Assembly (NCBI GenBank): GCA_900546285.1
Contig: URCJ01000055.1
Span: 1 to 9,303 of the forward strand
DNA from: an uncultured Solobacterium sp.
GTDB taxonomy: Bacteria; Bacillota_I; Bacilli_A; Erysipelotrichales; Erysipelotrichaceae
DNA: 9,303 nt
Direction of reading: 5' to 3'
Positions within the stretch are counted from its first letter, which is position 1. Each line of letters opens with the position of its first letter. The notes beneath the pieces were generated by a model. That model was not told the origin of the DNA and did not search any database. It saw nothing but the letters and a program-made list of their open reading frames with translations. This document shows positions 5,149 to 9,303 of this stretch, in pieces. The translations under genes and the position numbers were made by a program.

Positions 5149-6035
5149 TAATAATCGATCCTTTCAATCTTTAAATCTTTATAGATTTTTTCTATCTGAT
5201 CAAAATCCACTTCTTCATCTAACATTGAAACACCAGCCGCAATCGCATTACCATAACCAAAAAATTCAAGCGGATTAGCACCCTTTAGTTTCGACCACAA
5301 GATACCTGCAATCATACCATCATTAGAACCGATTTGTAAATCTTTGGTATTTTCACATACATAGTAGCCACAAGAATCAAATAAATAACTCTTTGTATGA
5401 GCACTAGAGAATAAGAAATGTTGAGCACCCTTTTCAATATATTCCTTACCAGTCTTCACAATTTCTTCATTTGAAGTACCAATATCATTATTATCCATCT
5501 TAACTAAGAATGGCTTATATGCGCTCACCTTAGAAGTAATATAATCATCAGTATCCAAAATAACCTTAACATTATTATCAATCAAATCCTTAATCACATC
5601 ACACATCTTATCAGCTAGATCTTTTTGAACATTACCACTCATAATCACGAAGTCATTATCATAAATTTGATTCATTCTAACCTTAAACTTATCAAATTCA
5701 TCGTCAGTAATCTTAGGACCTAAGGCATTTAAAGAAGTAGTCTCTTTAGCCATCAACTTAATATTGATACGAGTATTATCTTCAATTCTTGTGAATTGAG
5801 GTTGAATATTAACATAATCAGATAATAAAGAAATATAGAATTCTTTATTAAAGCCACCCAAGAAACCTAGGGCAACTGATCTAATATTAAGTTTATCTAA
5901 AAACTTTGAAACGTTAACACCCTTTCCTGCTGCATCATAAGTCTCTTCGTAAGATCTGTTTAAAGAACCAACTTTTAGATCCTTTAGTTTCAAATAATAA
6001 TCCAAAGAAGGATTTGTTGTTATCGTGTAAATCAT
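5148..6035 (-). CDS. PfkB-family sugar-phosphate kinase, FruK-like, divergent
   Basis: A 295-residue ribokinase/PfkB-family kinase closest in layout to 1-phosphofructokinase and tagatose-6-phosphate kinase, which phosphorylate a sugar phosphate using ATP. Visible features are TTNPSLDYYL at the N-terminus (residues 6-15, substrate Asp12), AAGKGVNVSKFL (35-46), LNALGP (102-107), DTDDY (161-165) and GSNDGMIAGIL (236-246) with the catalytic-base Asp239. Several signature positions differ from the usual forms as I know them: GGKG has become AGKG, the GAGD anion hole has become GSND, and the SG..PPG loop reads SGNVQKD. The Asp base is kept, so activity is plausible but substrate choice is open. I chose ATG 6033-6035 because MIYTITTNPSLD is the standard family start. 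No Shine-Dalgarno sequence precedes it. It is divergent from murE and overlaps the lipoprotein gene by one base. Confidence 0.82.
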   Translation of the reverse strand: MIYTITTNPSLDYYLKLKDLKVGSLNRSYEETYDAAGKGVNVSKFLDKLNIRSVALGFLGGFNKEFYISLLSDYVNIQPQFTRIEDNTRINIKLMAKETTSLNALGPKITDDEFDKFKVRMNQIYDNDFVIMSGNVQKDLADKMCDVIKDLIDNNVKVILDTDDYITSKVSAYKPFLVKMDNNDIGTSNEEIVKTGKEYIEKGAQHFLFSSAHTKSYLFDSCGYYVCENTKDLQIGSNDGMIAGILWSKLKGANPLEFFGYGNAIAAGVSMLDEEVDFDQIEKIYKDLKIERIDY

Positions 6036-6041
6036 GAAATC

Positions 6042-6051
6042 ATTATATAAT
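6042..6051. promoter_or_regulatory. Palindromic -10 shared by divergent pfkB and murE
   Basis: ATTATATAAT is a perfect palindrome that reads TATAAT on the plus strand (6046-6051) and on the minus strand (6042-6047). On each strand exactly six bases separate TATAAT from an ATG (6058 for murE, 6035 for the kinase), so a start at the normal -10 distance would fall on the A of each ATG. I see no good -35 on the plus strand. On the minus strand TTGATT (6063-6068) is 15 bases from the box. Confidence 0.55.
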
Positions 6052-6057
6052 ACAAGG

Positions 6058-7473
6058 ATGAAAATCAAAAATTTATTTAAAGATTACAACAAAGAAGACT
6101 TTGAAATAACAGGCCTTTCTACCAACACCAAGACAATAAAACCAGGTGATCTTTTCTTATGTATCAAAGGAGCTACTATCGATCGCCATGATTATATTGA
6201 TGAAGCTGTTAAAAATGGTGCAGTAGCACTGGTAACCTCAAAAGATGTAAATACAACAGTTCCTTATATCAAGGTAGATGATGTCAACAAAATCTACGAA
6301 TCATTATATAGAGACTTCTATGATAATCCCCAAGATAAATTAACCCTAATTGGTGTAACTGGCACCGATGGTAAAACATCTACCACAACCATCATCCAAG
6401 AATTGCTAGGAGATGATATCTGTGGCTATATTGGTACTAATGGTTATGCATGCTCTAAATTCAATAGAGAAACCGATAACACCACACCAGGTATTGAATC
6501 AATCTATAGAATACTAGATGAATTTGTTAAGGCTGGTTGTAAGTATGTAGCCATGGAAACAAGTTCTGAGGCCTTCTATTATGGAAGACTAAAAAACTTC
6601 CACTTTAGGGTTGGCGGTCTAACTAATATCGATAAGGAACACTTAAATACCCATAAGACCTTAGAAAACTACATCAACTGCAAGAAGATGTTATTTAAAC
6701 AATCAGATATGTCAGTTTTAAATAAGAATGATAAACATTTTGATGAAGTAGTAAAAGATATCACAAATTATAAAACTTACGGTTACAACGAAGATAATGA
6801 CCTATATATCAAAGATTATGAAGTAAAACCAAATTGTACTTTAATCACCTATATTATCAATGATGAAGAAGTAAAGGTTAAATCACCATTATTAGGACAA
6901 TTCAACGTTGAAAACTTGTCTTGTGCCCTATTAATTGGCATGTCACTAGGCTTTGACTTATATCATTTATTAAGAAATATCGATAAATTATCAATATCAG
7001 GTAGAATGAATTCTATTGATTTAGGACAAGACTATTATGTTCTTGTAGACTATGCTCATACGCCAAATGGCCTAGCTAGATTATTTGAATTCACTAACAA
7101 ACTAGATGTAAATAAAAAGATAGTTGTTACTGGTAATGCAGGTGAAAGAGATGCTTCTAAACGTAAATATGTTGGCAAATTATGTGCTGATAATAATGAC
7201 CATGTAATATTTACTTATGAAGACCCCCGCTTTGAAGATCCATATAATGTCGTTAAAGACTTATGTGAACTTATCAAAGACAAAACAAACTATGAAACAG
7301 TCATTAATCGAGAAGAAGCTATAAACAAAGCTATTAATATGGCCAATAAAAAAGATCTTGTCATGATTTTAGGAAAAGGTAGTGAAGATTGGCAAGAGAT
7401 CAAAGGTGAATACATCGAATTCAGTGACATTGAAAAAGCTAAAGAAGCTATTATGAAAAGGATGAGTCATTAA
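6058..7473 (+). CDS. murE: MurE, UDP-MurNAc-dipeptide amino-acid ligase
   Basis: Cytoplasmic Mur ligase of 471 residues that adds the third amino acid (meso-DAP, L-Lys or another diamino acid) to UDP-MurNAc-L-Ala-D-Glu using ATP. The N-terminal domain has STNTKTIKPGDLFLCIKG. The central domain has the P-loop TGTDGKTS (101-108), ETSSEA (167-172), NIDKEHLNTH (190-199) and the YINCK sequence whose Lys209 matches the carbamylated lysine. The C-terminal domain has GRMN (315-318), DYAHTP (331-336), GNAGERDASKR (359-369), EDPRFEDP (388-395) and GKGSEDWQ (439-446). EDPR stands where DAP-type enzymes have DNPR, so the amino acid added is uncertain. I chose ATG 6058 because it gives the usual family N-terminus. 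An ATG at 6034 lies across the kinase start and has no ribosome site either. The transcript ends at a strong hairpin. Confidence 0.92.
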   Translation: MKIKNLFKDYNKEDFEITGLSTNTKTIKPGDLFLCIKGATIDRHDYIDEAVKNGAVALVTSKDVNTTVPYIKVDDVNKIYESLYRDFYDNPQDKLTLIGVTGTDGKTSTTTIIQELLGDDICGYIGTNGYACSKFNRETDNTTPGIESIYRILDEFVKAGCKYVAMETSSEAFYYGRLKNFHFRVGGLTNIDKEHLNTHKTLENYINCKKMLFKQSDMSVLNKNDKHFDEVVKDITNYKTYGYNEDNDLYIKDYEVKPNCTLITYIINDEEVKVKSPLLGQFNVENLSCALLIGMSLGFDLYHLLRNIDKLSISGRMNSIDLGQDYYVLVDYAHTPNGLARLFEFTNKLDVNKKIVVTGNAGERDASKRKYVGKLCADNNDHVIFTYEDPRFEDPYNVVKDLCELIKDKTNYETVINREEAINKAINMANKKDLVMILGKGSEDWQEIKGEYIEFSDIEKAKEAIMKRMSH

Positions 7474-7524
7474 GATTTATCCTTTTAATATGGTATAACA
7501 AACACCAAACATCAAATCAAAGTC

Positions 7525-7564
7525 AGGTTGCCTTGTCGTGTACAACTCCAAGGCAACCTTTTTT
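7525..7564 (+). terminator. Intrinsic terminator of murE
   Basis: A perfect 11-bp stem (7525-7535 with 7549-7559) encloses a 13-base loop, followed by a T-run to 7564 on the plus strand. It lies about 50 bases after the murE stop and just past the end of the convergent surface-protein gene. On the minus strand it is not followed by a proper T-run, so it serves murE mainly. Confidence 0.92.
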
Positions 7565-7570
7565 AATTAC

Positions 7571-9303
7571 TTACTTCTTTGTATTATTGATATCCTTTAA
7601 ACCCTTCGCATCACGCAAGCTACGAGCCTTAAGTGCCTCATAGATTCCAAAGCCTACTACACCAGTTCCACCTACTACACCAGCTGCTACTGCTACTGGG
7701 TTAGCCTTGTTTTCTTCGGTTGGTTCATCAGCCTTAGTTTCAGTATTACCAGTATTAGTATCAGTGTTAGTATTAGTGTCTTTATTATCAGTTGGCTTAG
7801 TTACTTCTTCTGGCTTATCAACTGTAACATCAGTAATCTTATTTTCTGTCTTGTTGACCTTAATAGTTACCTTAGAAGCTTCAAGTCTTGCCTTTTCTGC
7901 TGCTTGGGCTGCTAATCTATCAGCTTCCTTCTTAGCAGCTTCCTCTCTAGCTGCCTTAGCGTCCTTAGCTGCCTTTAAAGTCGCATTAGCCTTATCAAGA
8001 ACTTCACTCTTAGTAGTATAAGCTTCATCAGCCTTATCCTTGTTAGTCTTAGCACTTTCTAAAGTCTTATCAGCTAATTCCTTAGTTTCCTTAGCCTTTT
8101 CAAGATTACTTGTAGCCTTATCTAAGTTTTCCTTATACTTAGCCACATTTTCATCAGAGAACTTATCTAAGTAGCTTTGTGCTTCATTTAAAGACTTAAC
8201 TGCTTCATCATATTCCTTTTGAGCCTTATCACGAATTGCAGTAAGCTTACTTAATTCACCATTAGCGTTATCTAATTCAGCTTGAGCCTTAGCTAAAGTA
8301 TCTGCTTTTTCATTCGCAATAGATTGTGCCTTATCGAATGTATCCTTAGCTTCTCTATTAGCCTTAAGCGCATCTTCATAAGCTGTTGTGGCACTATTTA
8401 AAGCACTTACACAATCATCATAATGCTTATCAGCTGTTTCCTTATTAGTTACTGCCTTATTATAAGTTTCAGTAGCTGTCTTAACAGTTTGTTTAGCACT
8501 GTCTAGTTCATCCTTAGCCTTATTATAAGTATCAGTTGCCTTAGTTAACTTATCACTTGCGTTTAAGAATAATTCATTAGACTTATCATAGATACCCTTA
8601 GCAGTATCCATAGTATCCTTCTTGATACCTAGTGCCTTAGCTAAATCACTTGCCTTAGTAGTTAATTCGTTAAATAAGTCAGTAGCCTTATTTAAGATGT
8701 CTAATGTAGAGTCAAATCTCTTATTAGCCTTATCTAAATTATCTAAAGCAGTCGCAATATCAGCGTTAGTTTCTTCTAGAGTCTTTTTCTTATTAGCTAG
8801 TGTATTTTCGTTAGTAGTTAGAGTATCCTTAGCCTTTTGAACTAAATCCTTCTTAGTTTCTACATTAGCCTCGTTAGCTTCAATAGTAGCCTTAGCTGCT
8901 TCTAAGATTTCAGCCTTTTCTTCTACTAGCTTATTAGCTTTATCAACATTAGTTGTAGCAGTTTTTACATCAGCCTTAGCGTTATTAACTTCTTTAGCTT
9001 TAGAATCTACAGCACCTTGTTTTTCAGCTAATACAGTCTGAGCTTCTTTTAACTTAGCTTCAGCAGCTTCTCTATTACCAGTCTTACTTGCAAGTTCTGC
9101 CTTAGCGACTTCAAGAGCCTTTTTAGCATCTTCTAAATCAGCCTTAGCTGTTTCAAGATCGTTTTGAGCCTTAGTATAAGCGTCCTCAGCATCCTTTAGC
9201 TCTTGGTTTACTGCATTGTAGTATTCCATGAACATGTTGTAGTATTCTTTAGCATCCCAAGTAGCATCTTCATCACCTAATAGATAATCATAATATTTAG
9301 CTA
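7571..9303 (-). CDS. Coiled-coil surface protein, C-terminally anchored (5' end missing)
   Basis: The frame stays open to the right edge, so at least 576 residues are visible and the N-terminus with any signal peptide is outside. An ATG at 9233-9235 is internal: the 22 codons before it also look coding (DYLLGDEDATWDAKEYY). About 450 residues are a continuous Ala/Lys/Asp/Glu-rich heptad-like coiled coil with recurring DKA, AKxxLDxAK and NKA units, as in long fibrous surface proteins and TolA-like stalks. Then come a charged AAKKEADRLAAQAAEKARLE stretch, a Thr/Asn/Asp-rich linker (DNKDTNTNTDTNTGNTETK) suited to crossing the cell wall, a Gly/Val/Ala membrane helix in the last ~42 residues, and a basic tail of about 19 residues. 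No LPXTG-type sortase motif is present before the helix, so membrane anchoring is likely. Binding function is not visible. The gene is convergent with murE. Confidence 0.8.
   Translation of the reverse strand, partial: AKYYDYLLGDEDATWDAKEYYNMFMEYYNAVNQELKDAEDAYTKAQNDLETAKADLEDAKKALEVAKAELASKTGNREAAEAKLKEAQTVLAEKQGAVDSKAKEVNNAKADVKTATTNVDKANKLVEEKAEILEAAKATIEANEANVETKKDLVQKAKDTLTTNENTLANKKKTLEETNADIATALDNLDKANKRFDSTLDILNKATDLFNELTTKASDLAKALGIKKDTMDTAKGIYDKSNELFLNASDKLTKATDTYNKAKDELDSAKQTVKTATETYNKAVTNKETADKHYDDCVSALNSATTAYEDALKANREAKDTFDKAQSIANEKADTLAKAQAELDNANGELSKLTAIRDKAQKEYDEAVKSLNEAQSYLDKFSDENVAKYKENLDKATSNLEKAKETKELADKTLESAKTNKDKADEAYTTKSEVLDKANATLKAAKDAKAAREEAAKKEADRLAAQAAEKARLEASKVTIKVNKTENKITDVTVDKPEEVTKPTDNKDTNTNTDTNTGNTETKADEPTEENKANPVAVAAGVVGGTGVVGFGIYEALKARSLRDAKGLKDINNTKK

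Noticed and set aside
6034..6060. murE starting at the ATG at 6034
   Set aside because: It would add eight residues not seen in the family and has no ribosome binding site; the ATG at 6058 gives the normal MurE N-terminus.
7707..8021. Open plus-strand frame of about 104 codons opposite the surface protein gene, and similar ones elsewhere
   Set aside because: It is a by-product of the repetitive Ala/Lys/Asp codons on the other strand: Leu/Ser/Val-rich, with no ribosome binding site and no family resemblance.
7571..9303. CRISPR-like or satellite repeats in the surface protein gene
   Set aside because: The recurring short motifs follow codon and heptad patterns of the coiled coil; there are no uniform repeats with unique spacers.

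Overview
The window looks like the chromosome of a low-GC Gram-positive bacterium (Bacillota). It is very AT-rich, has strong GGAGG-type ribosome binding sites, a YneF-family membrane protein, MurE, and a lipoprotein with a Gram-positive-style lipobox. The protein set would fit the Erysipelotrichia or a neighbouring class, but that placement is an impression and was not tested.

Left part (1-1700): a small defence-type region, all on the minus strand. It holds an AbiEi/AbiEii type IV toxin-antitoxin pair. The pair has its own promoter, and that promoter lies inside a large inverted repeat that is a likely AbiEi operator. The toxin gene appears to begin with an ATT codon placed right after the antitoxin stop codon. 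Downstream, at the window edge, is the 5'-truncated remnant of a UvrD/Rep-like helicase gene. A 53-bp sequence with 46 identical positions occurs both just before the abiE promoter and just after the toxin gene, so the pair sits as a cassette between direct repeats.

Middle part (1695-4570): a minus-strand run of yneF, a DnaQ-like exonuclease, a MmcQ/YjbR protein and an MFS transporter, closed by an intrinsic terminator that overlaps the transporter stop codon. Before yneF lies a GC-richer segment of about 148 nt that can fold into a closed, branched RNA. It has a TATAAT box at the right distance from its first paired base. I could not assign it to a known RNA family with confidence.

Right part (4573-9303): a divergent gene pair shares a palindromic -10 element. 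On the minus strand are a divergent PfkB-family sugar-phosphate kinase and, overlapping it by one base, a thioredoxin-like lipoprotein. On the plus strand is the peptidoglycan ligase MurE, ending at a strong terminator. In both directions the TATAAT lies exactly six bases before an ATG that has no usable Shine-Dalgarno sequence, which suggests leaderless transcripts. The window ends inside a minus-strand gene for a long Ala/Lys/Asp-rich coiled-coil surface protein anchored by a C-terminal membrane helix; it has no LPXTG motif.

The core genes (MurE, YneF, exonuclease) look like ordinary chromosomal housekeeping. The abiE region looks acquired. The points most worth following up are the abiE cassette with its repeats and operator, the unexplained structured RNA, and the symmetric divergent promoter.
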